DNA from: Ciona intestinalis
Lineage: Eukaryota; Chordata; Ascidiacea; Phlebobranchia; Cionidae
Length of the DNA stretch: 64,000 bases
Reading direction: 5' to 3'
NCBI RefSeq assembly: GCF_000224145.3
Contig: NC_020179.2
Location: forward strand, 3,065,885-3,129,884
Part shown: positions 25,226 to 37,200 of the stretch, one piece after another
Layout: the number at the start of each line of letters is the position of its first letter
How positions within the stretch are numbered: the first letter of the stretch is position 1
Position numbers and translations under genes: made by a program
Notes under the pieces: generated by a model
Database searches by the model: none
What the model saw: the letters and a program-made list of their open reading frames with translations, nothing else
What the model was told of the DNA's origin: nothing

Positions 25226-25561
25226 AATAACACTATAGATCATATTAACCGCACCAATGATTATCTATATAGCAATTTACGATTCGTCCACTTTGTTTAT
25301 TTAGCATTTACCGAGATCTATACCCAAATATTAATCACAGCTTTATTCAAATTGTCTGAATGTAAGCTAGGGGCGTTCGTGATGCGAAATTGGCGTGACA
25401 GTTTGTTACAAAGTTTCACATGCAGTCGTGCAGGGTTATACATTCAGGCGTCATTACATTGAATACTCCACAAAGAGATAACAAATTTTAAACATTTTGC
25501 AGTGTGCTATTAATCTTGAATGTAATAACTTTAGGGTACAGCTTCTCTGTTAGCATATTAT

Positions 25562-25622
25562 TGTATGAAACAAAACACCCGTGTTATAACGACTTTTATA
25601 GCCCTACCACGCAAGGGTAATT
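25562..25622 (+). mobile_element. SINE tail fragment
   Basis: ACACCCGTGTTATAACGACT and CCACGCAAGGGTAA. Confidence 0.6.
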
Positions 25623-25966
25623 AGCAATTAGTTCCCTAATTAAAGCTGATATTTTGCATAAACCATTTCCTAAATGAACAGATATTAAAAACGGCTCAGA
25701 TTTCGGCAAACGGTTAAACGTATGTAGTTAATCTGTTTGATTACGTCGCAAGTAGTTCATCTTGGCACGAAATCATTAAGACGAGATTGTAAACTTTGGT
25801 GCGTTTAGCAGCAAAAGGCTGTAGTTTGAAAACATAACATAAAAACCTTATTTACTTTTTAAATATAGTAACGAAGATCAGAATAATTTGAACAGCAAAG
25901 AGAAGAAAATTGGCAGCAAGACAAAAGCCTCAGGCGTTTCTAGAAACCTTTAAAATTATATATTTG

Positions 25967-26173
25967 TAGTGGTGTGGTGGAAAACGGGACACCTTTGGAA
26001 TATAATATCTAAACATCCTAATCGTATTTTGAACAATTAACAACGGTCTATGGAAGTCGTGAGGATATGGTTTTATAACTCTTTAAATGCTCTTTAAATG
26101 TTCTTTGTTTACTACAAAATAGGACGAGTAAAATAGGATAAAAATGCGTCCCATCTTTTCCCACCCTACTATA
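25967..26173. mobile_element. MITE (B)
   Basis: Has a short internal duplication around CTCTTTAAATG. Confidence 0.8.
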
Positions 26174-26259
26174 TATTTCTAATCGGCTGTTTTTTATGCG
26201 TTTTTATACTCCATATTTATAAAACTATACAACCGGTACGCTTGATATTATATAGCGAA

Positions 26260-26452
26260 TTAGGGTGGGGAAAGACGAGACACCTTTTCATTCTATTTTC
26301 TCGCCCATTTGGTAGTAAACAAAGAACATTCAAAGAATTATAAAACCATTTTCTCCCGACTTCCACAGACCGTTGTTAATGGTTTAAAACACGATCAAGA
26401 TATTTGGATATAATGTGCTAAAAGTGTCCCGTCTTTTCCTACCCTCCTATAT
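26260..26452. mobile_element. MITE (A)
   Basis: Full length. Confidence 0.85.
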
Positions 26453-27171
26453 ACTAGAAATAATCACAGTTGTAAATTATATCGACAATAAACTTCAAAC
26501 CGTTTCTGAATTACATCTCAATTCACGAACAAAATTCTTTGTTGTGATTAGTTTAACACATGCTATACTCTATAACATTCGCTATAAATATGACCGTTGT
26601 AACACGCATCGCTCTTCTTTTCTACGAAGCATCTGCCTAAATCACGCCCTCCGGCGCCGCAGCCTGCTTGTTATTTTCAATTCGAGCCGATTACCACTTT
26701 TTCTTGAACCACAAGACGTCTGTAAATGAGAAGTAATTCAAAAATGAGTCACCTAAGCCATAGAGGGTCGTTTAACTGTACGCATCTAGTTTTGACTTAT
26801 ATTTTGCATTAAAATTCGGAAATCGGTCTAATTGCCATAAATTAAAACCGGTAACCGAGCTTGGGTGTTTCCCTGTCTAAATTTGATGTCTGTTTGACGT
26901 ACGTGGTCGCACTTTTGCCGGTTTGTACGTAAGACTAATTAGACATGATTGTGGCCATTATATTAACTTATATGATTCAACACACTTGAAATTTATATGC
27001 AATCAATAATTGCGGTCCAAGGGAAACCAAGTGTATACGTCTCTCTATTGTACCATAGCATCGCTATTGTGTTATTAAGGTGACCGTGTAGACTGTAGAT
27101 CACTATATATATATAGTAGTACAGTATAGTAGCTTAAGCGAGTATTAATGCAGTATATATACTGCACACCC

Positions 27172-27354
27172 TATAGGGTGGGGAAAACAAAACACCTTAA
27201 AATACATATATTTTGATTGGTTTTAAACAATTAACAACGGTCTATGAGAGTCATAAGGATACGGTTTTATGTTTTTTTAATTATCTTTGTTTACTGCCAA
27301 ATAGTACAAGAAAATAAATTAAGGTGTCCCGTCTCCCCCCGCACCCTGCTATAT
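27172..27354. mobile_element. MITE (B)
   Basis: Near full length; starts TATAGGGTGGGGAAAACAAA. Confidence 0.8.
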
Positions 27355-27398
27355 AATAATCTTTGCTTAGGTTTATGTTAATGCGCGAAATACTGATG

Positions 27399-27520
27399 TA
27401 GTGGAGTGGGGGAACGATGGGACATCAGCTTTTACTTTTATTTTTTCGTCCTAGTTGGTATAGCAAACAAATAACATAATTCAACGAATTATAAAACCGT
27501 ATGTTATATGACTTGAACTG
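27399..27520. mobile_element. MITE (A), left half only
   Basis: Recognisable to ATTATAAAACCGTATG, then lost. Confidence 0.7.
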
Positions 27521-27709
27521 AACCTAAAACTTAAAAAAATGTAACTTTCAGTTTAATTTCACTGTCATTTCATTGACAAACATATGCACCAAAATTGTTT
27601 TTTTCGTTTTTTTTTTTCTACACTATAGCAGAAGAATGCCTACACTATACCATATAGGGTCGAGCGCACATTAAATATTTATCCTCAGTGGGGCGGTAGA
27701 GGTTTAGTG

Positions 27710-27896
27710 TTATGGGGAAAGATGGAGACATTTTCATTTTATTTTCTTGCCATTTGGTAGTAATCAAAGAACATACAAAGAATTATAAAACCGTATCCTC
27801 ACGACGCCCACGGACCGTTTTTAATTGTTTAAAACACAATCAGCATATTTGGATGTTAGATGCTAAAGGTGTCTCATTTTACCCCACAGTACTATA
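27710..27896. mobile_element. MITE (A), left terminus degraded
   Basis: Interior and right end are normal. Confidence 0.75.
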
Positions 27897-28775
27897 GAGT
27901 AAACACTATACACGTTTTTTATTATAACGCTATAAATTGAAAAACGTATACAGAAAAAAAGAAAAAAAAAATCCACAAACACCTGAGTCACTAGAGAGCA
28001 AAATGTGACGGTCAGTCAAAAATGAGAAATTTGTTAAAATATATCTCGTCCCTAAAGGGTTAAAATTAGCCTATATAGTTTTATAGCTTAAATCAAGTTT
28101 TTCAATATTCAAGCTACCTAATTGCTGCCGCCATTATTTATCATCAATCTATATATTCGTAGAATTAGAATTGATATAGATTAGCGTTAACAAATTAGCA
28201 TTTTTGATTTCTGATTTAACAACCACTAATACGTGCTCAACAATACTAACTGTTCGACGAAAAAGTATCTATACGCCCATTTACGATTACGTGCTCAATT
28301 ATACATTGCTAAAAGACACACGGCAGCAACCAAAAAGCGCGTAGAATTTAAATGAAACGTGTCAATTATTTTGATTAGCCGACGTCTCCCGCTTTTTGTT
28401 GATTCCCAGGGCATGTAAAACGCCGTCCATATACGACACGTTGCAACCATACAAGGCAGTTTGGATGAAGCAACGACAAAGCTACACTGTTTGGATGAAC
28501 TCAGAGCAGGATTATATTCGTTCCTACAAGGAGATAGAAGTTAAGTAATATTTCTGCTGTTTAGTATTGCCTAATAATAACCGTTTTTTTAGTAATTTAG
28601 TGTTAGTTATTTAAGTACTTGTATTCTAATATACTTAGACTAGAATACGACTATTTAGTAGTATTACATTGTGTACGTATACATTTAGTATTGTGCCTTG
28701 CGATTTTTATTTTTACTTTATTATATTTTAAAACTTATATCAAACGACGTGATATCGGCTTACACAATCTCTGCG

Positions 28776-29114
28776 TTACGTCACAATACGTCTGTATGAC
28801 ATCGCGTCATATAACCGCTTCGCCATCACTCGCGATTATTACGTCATAGTCAGATTCACGCACGAGAACACGCGACCTCACATTGCGGTTTCTTCTATTC
28901 GTTTTTACGATTTTTTCATGGGGCCCCATGCGCGTTTTGCGTTGTCGCTAGGCACATTACTTTTTTTAATATTAATTTTACTATTTAAAATATTGGCACG
29001 AAATGAAGCATGAAGATCAAAGATTTGGTAAAGTATAAATTACAATAGGCATTGTTACGTACACCAGTTGTGTTTTTAGATGACATCACTGAGATGTGAC
29101 GTCACAAAGTGGTG
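28776..29114 (+). promoter_or_regulatory. Probable promoter of the small membrane-protein gene with CRE-like sites
   Basis: TTACGTCA occurs at 28776-28783 and 28839-28846, and a full CRE palindrome TGACGTCA at 29097-29104, 11 bases before the first ATG. A second full copy lies just inside the gene at 29208-29215 and a near copy at 29262-29269. Such sites bind CREB/ATF-type bZIP factors; the regulatory role here is inferred from clustering. Confidence 0.45.
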
Positions 29115-31516
29115 ATGGCGCAACAGAAGAACCCACTTCGTAAGTTTTTTGGTTTCGTCAAAATCTTTATATAATTTAAAATCGTATTTTTTTTAGAATA
29201 TGGTATGTGACGTCACAGAGGATCAAAAGGACAGTGCGCGAATCGGGAATGAAGGTAATTGTGACGCCACAGTAAACTGACATTTACCTATTTATTGTTG
29301 CAGAAAAGCCAGCCTATATGCTGCAGAAGAAAAGCGCAAGGTATATAGTGTATGCCCATATTTCTATTACTATAAAAAGTATTATTTTGCAAAGTAAAAG
29401 AAATCAATGTTTGTTAGAATGGTGAAACAAATTGTACATCACTATAAAATGAACCTATGACGACAAGATGTGTCGATTCTAGTAATATAGTAGGATAAGG
29501 GAGGGGGGAGATGGGACACTTTTAGCACATAATATCCAAATGTCCTGATCGCGTTTTAAACAATTAACAATGGTATATATAGGAGCTGTGAGGAAACGAT
29601 TTTATAGTTTTTGTATGCTCTTTGTTTACTACCAATTGAAACAAAAAAAAAGAATGACTAGGTGTCCCATCTCCCCCCGCCCTACTGATATATTACTGTA
29701 GGACAAGATAGATTTCTATAAAAAGTATTATTTTGCAAAGTAAAAGTAATTAATGTTTGTTAGAATGGTGAAACAAATTGTACATCACTATAAAATGAAC
29801 CTATGACGACAAGATGTGTCGATTCTAGTAATATAGTAGGGTAAGGGAGGGGGAGAGATGGGACACCTTTAGCACATACTATCCAAATGTCCTAATCGCG
29901 TTTTAAACAATTAACAATGGTATATATAGGAGTTGTGAGGAAACAATTTTATAGTTCTTCATGCTCTTTGTTTACTACCAATTGAAACAAAAAAAGAATG
30001 ACCAGGTGTCCCATCTCCCCCCGCCCTACTATATTACTGTGGGACAAGATAGATTTGTTTAAACACTTAATGCCCCTTATTTTCTAATCCTAATCGTGTT
30101 TTTACAATTAACAACCCTCTTTTAAGAGTTTTTGGGATACGGTTTCTTACCCAACCTATAACTTGCGTTTATTTTGCAGACGAAGAGCAAAGACGAAGAC
30201 GACAATAAGGATGCCGGTTTGAGGTGTTTCTTATAGGCTTAGGAGTTGTGTGTTGTTGGGTTGTGGTTGCTGGAGCACTCTTACAGTGTTGCCGGATTAG
30301 TGTTTGTGTCTCATTTTTGCTGGACCTAATGTGGCCAGCCTTTTTGTTAGTCACTACTTTAGTGCATTTTGCATGTCACTGAAATATATGCAATGAAACT
30401 ATGGCGAACATCTTGCTGGATCGGATTTTGTTGCTGTACACGTCATTATGTGTTTCTTCTGCAAAGGTCGATTCCTTTAGTGATTCTGCATTGTCCTAAT
30501 CACTCGATAAGAACGGCATGTTGGTACACAAATACTTAAGTAATATCAACGCGCATTATAATATATACACACAATTAAACTTTGTCCCTCATTTTTCATT
30601 GATTAATTTTCCCGTTAACATGTCGCTATTTTTTTACAAAAGCCTAATTGTGACGCTGGCCACGTTACAATTACGCTATACGTCGATGGGACTTTGGGGC
30701 CCAGCGTTCGGTGCGGTTATGTTACGGTTCTAGACTGAGTTGTGTTACCGCTGGGTTGTTGCGTGGACGTCGCCGCCAGTGATGCTACTCTAGTTTTAGG
30801 TCACTAACGATGCAGTGACGCTACGCTCGGTTATTTAGGTCACTATTAGTGCGGTTCGTAACAACCTGACGTAGTTTCATGACGGTCGAAGCGGTGCTTA
30901 ACATCCGAACGATATTATATTGCGTGAAGATACGACGAGAGTATCGCGGTACCAACATGGCGACTTGTCAGGTGATTCGGACTTGCGGAGCCGTTATTGG
31001 CTTCGACTCCTTGTGGTCGGACATTTAATAATTTGTACACTGCAGCTGATTATCCTTCAGGATTTGAACCATATTTTCTTTGAAGATGTTTCATTGATTA
31101 TGTCCGCGTTAATTGTAACCGTTCAATTTTCGGATATGGTTGAGCTGTTGTGTGTATTGCATGCTATTGTGCACTTTTTGTACTTAACACCTCGTTGTAT
31201 TATTTTTGTCTTTTTGTCGTTGTTGTCGTGCACATGTGTATGTGCATTCGTTGTATCATTTTTGTCTATGGGGGTTTCTTTAACCTGCGTGGACAGTAAC
31301 ATCCCGCAAGGGTTTCTCACCTAAGTAGAAACCCACTACCATTGGCTGGGGGCTTGTCGTGCCGTAGTGGCTTTTCACCAACGCCAGCCACACAAAATAT
31401 GAAGGTATTTTAATCCTGTTTTAATTTTTTCAGAAAGCAATTCTTGGAGACCTATTGCGACTGCCGTTTTAATTTGCGCTGCTATAATAATAATGGTATT
31501 TATACATTCTCGTTAA
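29115..31516 (+). CDS. Small single-pass membrane protein with C-terminal anchor (family not recognised)
   Basis: Five short exons: 29115-29139, 29197- or 29219-29254, 29309-29340, 30180-30216, 31434-31516. Read together they give a charged segment (SLYAAEEKRK, then TKSKDEDDNKDA), a tryptophan (ESNSWRP), a hydrophobic span (ATAVLICAAIIIMVFI) and a three-residue tail HSR before TAA at 31514. This is the layout of a tail-anchored or short single-pass protein. An AATAAA signal lies 16 bases after the stop (31532). The N-terminus is ambiguous. If exon 1 joins 29219, the start is ATG 29115 (MAQQKNPLQDQKD). If exon 2 begins at 29197 after a strong polypyrimidine tract, the start is ATG 29200 (MVCDVTEDQKD) and the 29115 ATG becomes a short upstream ORF. 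The exon 3 acceptor at 29309 is chosen for frame; a competing AG lies 5 bases upstream. About 58-68 residues. Confidence 0.6.
29488..29687. mobile_element. MITE (B)
   Basis: First copy within the 346-base tandem duplication. Confidence 0.85.
29833..30033. mobile_element. MITE (B)
   Basis: Second copy within the 346-base duplication; very similar to the first, so it was copied by duplication rather than transposition. Confidence 0.85.
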
Positions 31517-31881
31517 ATTTGAATATCTTGAAATAAAAACACGAAACGCAGTTGATTTGTTTGTTTTGTTGATATGGGGAGAAAAAAATTGCCGGGGATT
31601 TTTAATTCATTCATTTACCATCACGGTCGAAAAATGCAAACTATAGAAGAAACAAACAAACAAAGCGTTTTTGCTCATCATTTGTAACATTGTAGCAGTA
31701 GGTGGAATGTAGTCGTGAATGTATTACGCACTAAAAATGCAAAAAATTACACTTTTGCGGCTTATATAGGTTATAAACCACAGGGTAAAATCACCGCCGT
31801 TTCCTCTTACGGAAGACTATTTATTACCACACAATTTAGCCTATACAGCATGTTTAGAGACGTGGTGACATTGAAACATAT

Positions 31882-32058
31882 GATAGGGTGGGGGAACACA
31901 CTTTTTATTTTATTTTCTTGTCCCATTCGGTAGAAAACAAAAAAATTCATTATAAAACCGTATTATCACGACTCCCATTGAGTAAATTGTTAAAACGTAA
32001 TCGGGATAATTGGATATTATGTGTTAAAGGTGTCCTAGGTTTCCCTGCAGTCCTGTAA
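31882..32058. mobile_element. MITE (A), small deletions
   Basis: Left end TAGGGTGGGGGAACACAC; right end degraded. Confidence 0.75.
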
Positions 32059-32102
32059 TATTTGATACGCTGTGTTTAACTATAGGCAAATAATGTATGG
32101 TA

Positions 32103-32310
32103 TAGTACTGCGGGGTAGGTTGGGATATCATTGGCAGCTAAATCTCATAGGCCTAAATCCTGATAGTAAGTTTAACAGATAGCAACGCTTTTTTAAAGTC
32201 AAGAAATAACGGTTATATCTTCTTTAAAAAAAATTGTTTACCACTAAATGGGACTGGGAAAAAAGAATAAAAACATGTCCCACATTACCCCAGTACCCCA
32301 CCCTACTATA
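32103..32310. mobile_element. Variant MITE (B)
   Basis: GGTAGGTTGGGATATCATTG start; CCCCACCCTACTATA end. Confidence 0.7.
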
Positions 32311-32525
32311 TTACTTAAAACAGTTTACAACTGTTAAATTTTTATATGAAGCTACAAAATGCTGTACAGATTACAGTTTAACATTTGGAATGTGGAAGAG
32401 TGTCGTTTATTTCCTGAGGATCGAAACAATAGGCTTTGAGATAAAAGAATCGCGAATCGTGCAGTCCAAATGTGGTTGAGAAAAAGTCCAGTGACGTCAC
32501 AAGTTCTCGCTGTTCGTTTTCTCTT

Positions 32526-32797
32526 ATATAGCGAGTCGAAAACAATGTAGGTTACTGCTTACAAGTTAGTATATGCGCTTTAAACCGATTATGTAGCCTG
32601 TTTTCGCTCTGTAGTTAAGTTTAATAGAAATGTACTATTATATACAGCTTATAAAATGGTCGCTGTTTTAAATGGTACGTAATATGTGAAAAATGGTATA
32701 TATAATGTGTTTTTAATGTTTTTTTAGATCGTTTTGTGACATATCTGTAAAATCAATCGTGTGAAGTGTACATACAATCGTTTATGTGAAAATTAAA
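32526..32797 (+). promoter_or_regulatory. Possible promoter and 5' UTR exon of IL1R-like C
   Basis: A CRE palindrome (TGACGTCA, about 32492-32499) and a TATA-like TTATATAG near 32525 are followed by a region ending in a strong donor GTAAGT at 32798. A matching acceptor, CTTTATAG, precedes the coding start exon at 34199. Alternatively that acceptor could receive a trans-spliced leader, which is common in Ciona. Confidence 0.3.
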
Positions 32798-33085
32798 GTA
32801 AGTTTTTTTGCTTGCTGTATGAAATAAACAAATAATTAATTTAGATTAAAATTAGTATGATGTATTTATGTCCTGGTAGTTTTTAGAATAGAATATTTAT
32901 GCTTAAACATTTGTGGTAAACTTACAAGAAAATTTTAGTTGTGAGGTAGTTGTTTTACAATATGCTAATGAGTCAAGTGTGGTACTTCCTCTGCCTGATT
33001 TACTTTGTCTGAACAATTCATTTGTCATACTGTCTGTACGCTTAGACTTGACTTTTATTTTTGCTTTAAATCTTGTGTTCTTTAC

Positions 33086-33265
33086 AATATTCGGTGCTAG
33101 TGAAGAATCTCCCCCCCACCTTATTTGCTAACCACCAACCCCTAGATTAGGGGGTTAGGTGTTGATGGTTAGGGGGTTAGTGGTATAGGGGTTAGTAGTT
33201 AGTGGTTATAGGGGTTAGTGGTTAGCAAATAAGGTTGGGGAGACTCTTCACTAGCACCCAATATT
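33086..33265. repeat. Foldback with telomere-like G-rich core
   Basis: Arms beginning AATATT and GGTGCTAGTGAAGA are inverted at both ends over roughly 55-60 bases with mismatches. The centre carries repeated GGTTAGGGGGTTAGTGG-type motifs. Confidence 0.85.
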
Positions 33266-33707
33266 CAAGGTGCTGTTTTGCATTTTAAATAATCACTGGG
33301 TTTTGTTTAGAATAAGTCATAAGTTGCCATTTTACCACCTTCTTTAATAAAAAAGTGATAGTTTTAAAATGAATATCTGTCTTTTATAATGGCTATTTTA
33401 ATCTGTAAGTTTTTTAACTTGATACTCTATGTGGTTATGGTTATGTACTACTAGATAAAACCTAACCTAACCCATATATTTAACCTCACTGGTTTTCCCC
33501 AACTACTAACTCGTGTCTGATGTGTAAAATCACCTATGCAAATATTTTCCAGTCCAATGAACATTTAAAGTCTGATGTGAACCCAAATAGAGAATAGGGG
33601 TTTCCAAATGTTTTGTCTGTGACTGTGACCATTATAAATTTTGAACAGTTCTTCTAGGAAGTTATGCCTTTTAACAGCACTTTGCAATTATTAGGATTGT
33701 ACAGTAG

Positions 33708-34040
33708 ATTTAGACAGTAAGAGATCATTTTTACCTTCAAAGAGAATTAAGTTATTAAAATTTTTTTAAAGAAATCTAGGTATAATAGATACATTCTTGT
33801 AATCAAAAAGATTAAACATACATAAAGGCTCAAATTTGGCGTTTTTTTCGTTAAACTTTTTTTTGGCAGTTCATTTTAGACAGTAGAAGTATTAATAGGT
33901 CATTTTTACACTCAAAGAGAATTAGGTTATTTATAAATTAAGTGTAATACACTCATGTATGGTAACCAAAAAGATTAAACATACAGAAGTCTATAATATA
34001 GCGTTTCTTTTTTTGTTAACATTCCTTTTTTCGTTTTGTT
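33708..34040 (+). repeat. Diverged tandem duplication, unit about 165 bp
   Basis: TTTAGACAGTA, CAAAGAGAATTA and CAAAAAGATTAAACATAC recur in the same order in both halves. Confidence 0.7.
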
Positions 34041-34241
34041 AGTGTTCCTTTTTTTCATTGGCGGCAACTTTTTTTCCCGTCAAAAACAAAAAAAATTGTT
34101 ATCAAATTTTAAAAAATCTGGTAAAACAATAAACAGTGTGCAGATATAGGACTCTTTAAGTTTTAGCTAAGTTCATCATAGTGTGTTTTTCTTTATAGAC
34201 AAAATTTCTACATGTTGTGATATTATTGAAGATACTTTGGT

Positions 34242-37200
34242 ATGACAAGTATGAAGATATCTGTGTTATTACTCGGATACATTTGTGCAACTGTTGCAGC
34301 AACTAGTGTTTCCAGCCTAGGTAAGAACTTTAAATTTTTGTTGGTTATAATATAAGGTTATATTATAACCATTTTTATTCTTTAAATAAAAACTTATTTA
34401 AATGTGTCAGTAAAAATACATTTTTTTTGTTAAAAATATTATTGTGTAAACTAAACAGTTCAAAATATGGCATGTTTTAAAGTAAACCTATAACCAGTTG
34501 TTTTTGGAATAATAGCCATACATATTAACTGTAAAGTTGGGGTAATGGGTCCAATCTAGCCTACATCCTAGGTTCTCAAACAGTTAAAATTATTGTCTTT
34601 TTCTTTATAGATACAATTTACACATGTTGTAAATCTATACCCTGCAGGGGACTAATAACCATACATATTTAACTGTTAAAGTAGAGTTAACAGGCCAAAT
34701 TTAACCTAAATGTTCTCAAAAAGGACGTTAACCGTATATAATAAAATATTACCATAAAGTTTTTATACTTTTTTATTATAGGTGCCAGCAACTGTACTCG
34801 TATTCCCCGAAAAAGTCGAGTTGTTAAATACGTGGACTGGCCATTTACATTAAACTGTAATGATGTGACGTCACGAGATTGGTTGACTGCATACAACATC
34901 AGTTTAAGCCCTGACGCTGCACTGACTGTGAGTCATATCTCATTAAGTAGATTTAAATGTTCTGTGAACGTGCATGTACTGGTGTATTTACTCTGCATTT
35001 TGTGCAGTAAAAGTCGTTTATGTTGTCAAGTCTGTTATGTAATATGCATAGCTGAAATGTCAAAATTTGCTTACTTTATTGTTAGTAACTATTTCACATA
35101 TTAGCAGTCACTTTAATTTCACTACCTGTCAATTAAGAATTTATTCTGATATTTTAAACACGATTGAGATTTCTAATGAGTCTTATCCATCATTTGCATA
35201 TGTTACTTGAAACTAATTTCCTACTGAAGCCAAATCAATGCAAATTAAATACGGAAGTCTCAAAGAGGATGCATTAAGTTACGGCTCAGAAAGTTTGAAA
35301 CTTGACCGAAAATTCGGCATAATTATTTCATTGTTTTAACTTTTAATCTACTTGAGAAAAAGTAACAGTGCATGATATTTAGCAAGATTTTGCTGTTTTA
35401 GGACAATGTTTAGCATTGTACTAAACTTTGTTTTTTCATGACTTGGCTATATTCCTTGTTTTATTGTTTTTGCATGCCTAGACATATTACTTGTTTTTGC
35501 ATGACTTGACTATATTACTTGTTCTTTGTTTTTGCACGACTCGACTGTGTTACTTGTTTAGACAGTTCCTTTTTTTGATTGTTCATTTATTTGAATGGCA
35601 AGCAACCACTATACAGAGAAAGTGTTTGTGATATACTGGTTTAAAGAACTATGCAAACGCTGCACATCGTGTAAAACTTTGCATAATTTATGCACAATTA
35701 TAGATTGCACTCTTCTGCTTTTAAATATAAAGGGTGTCACTGTCTAACCTTTTGAAAATGTCACATACTAATTTAGTTAATTTAATTGAAAACATACTTA
35801 ATATGTCAATGTGTACATATATAGTAGGCTGGGAAAATATGGGGCACATTTTCATTCTTTTTTTTTGTCTCTTTTGATAATAAACAAAGAACATTCAAGG
35901 TAATATAAAATTGTATTCTCACGACTTCCATAGACCGTTGTTAATTGTTCAAAACATGATCAGAATATTTGGATATTATGTGCTAAAGGTGTCCCATCTT
36001 TCCCCAACAGTACTGTATATTTAATTTTTAATAACTTACATTGATTGTATATATTAATAGATTTTAAATTTGTTTGCAGTGTTATATTCGACATCCTGAT
36101 CAGCACTACTACTCTACAGAAACAAGTATTACACTAAACGGTAGTTCTTCCATACTCACGACATATACAGTTACCCAGGTACGTTTAATGCTTAGTTAGG
36201 CTTTCACAGCAATTGCTAATGTTATTGTAAAAACATGGTAAAAGAAACAAATTATATATACAATGTAGTATGTAGATATGGTAGGGTGGGGGAACATAAG
36301 ACACCTTTTCATTCTATTTCTTGTCCCATTTGGTAGTAAACAAAGAACATTCAAAGAATTATAAAACTCCCATAGACCGTTGTTAGTTGTTTAAAACTTG
36401 ATCAAAATTTTTGTATATTATGTGCTAAAGGTGTTCCATCTTTCCCCACCTTACTATATATATTAATATGCATAGTGCATACCGATACCACTGTTACAAA
36501 AAATGTGTGTTAAAAAGTTATAAAAAAAACAATATATAAACAAAGAGTGTTGAGTGACAGTCCTATGTTATTTGAAACAAATAAATGAATTCAGTTGTTT
36601 AATCCATGGTTTGGAAAGATTAACCTTGAAGCTAATGAGTAATAGTGTAGGGGATTCCTTGCCTAAGGCTCAATACTGTACTTTTCAGATGTATATAACT
36701 AATAAAGCTATGCTAATTGCGTTGTATGAATATTAGCCCTAAAGGCCAAACATTTTTATTGTTTTATTGACTAGACCCATATTAAATATTTGAAATGTGT
36801 GGTTGCTGTTTTTGCACCTTTCTAAAGTATATCTAATAATTTTGTATGACAATGACAGTAGTTAATATGATACAGACTCTGATTTATTTAGCTTTTACTT
36901 TGTAAATCCTATGATGATACCTGAAATCAATGTGCCAAACAGAAACTTAAAAAAATGGAGGGAAAATCTAACTTATGGGTTTTTACATTTAACTTTACCT
37001 TCATTTAATAATTAATAGGGTTAGGGTAGTATGGAATTAAAATAAGTGCATTTTATTCTATGTGTATAAGGTCCCGCAGCATGGCACGCAATAGGTTAGC
37101 CAGGATTGGCCCATTACTTCATAAAAATAGGTGCAACATAGCAATCCGTTATAAAATTAAACTGTCATCTAACTGTCTTATTTCTTTCAGCGTTATTCAA

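Larger units (their letters stand above)
21436..28775. other. Gene-poor intergenic region
   Basis: No exons could be supported. It contains about ten MITEs. Between them, 22,750-24,450 is a repeat-poor, somewhat GC-richer stretch upstream of IL1R-like B that could hold regulatory DNA; no motif cluster stood out. Short ORFs here have no recognisable domain. Confidence 0.6.
29369..30040 (+). repeat. Tandem segmental duplication (about 346 bp) containing a MITE
   Basis: The segment starting TATAAAAAGTATTATTTTGC at 29370 recurs at about 29717 with very few changes, MITE included. It lies in intron 3 of the small membrane-protein gene. Confidence 0.9.
31517..34241. other. Intergenic region upstream of IL1R-like C
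   Basis: Contains two MITEs, a foldback with telomere-like G-rich repeats (33086-33265), and a diverged tandem duplication of about 165 bases (33708-34040). The likely promoter of IL1R-like C is near 32,500. Confidence 0.6.

Noticed and set aside
30920..31324. 134-codon plus-strand ORF rich in hydrophobic residues
   Set aside because: It lies within the intron between 30216 and 31434 of the small gene. Composition (Leu, Val, Cys, Phe from T-rich DNA) fits non-coding sequence, and no family is recognisable.
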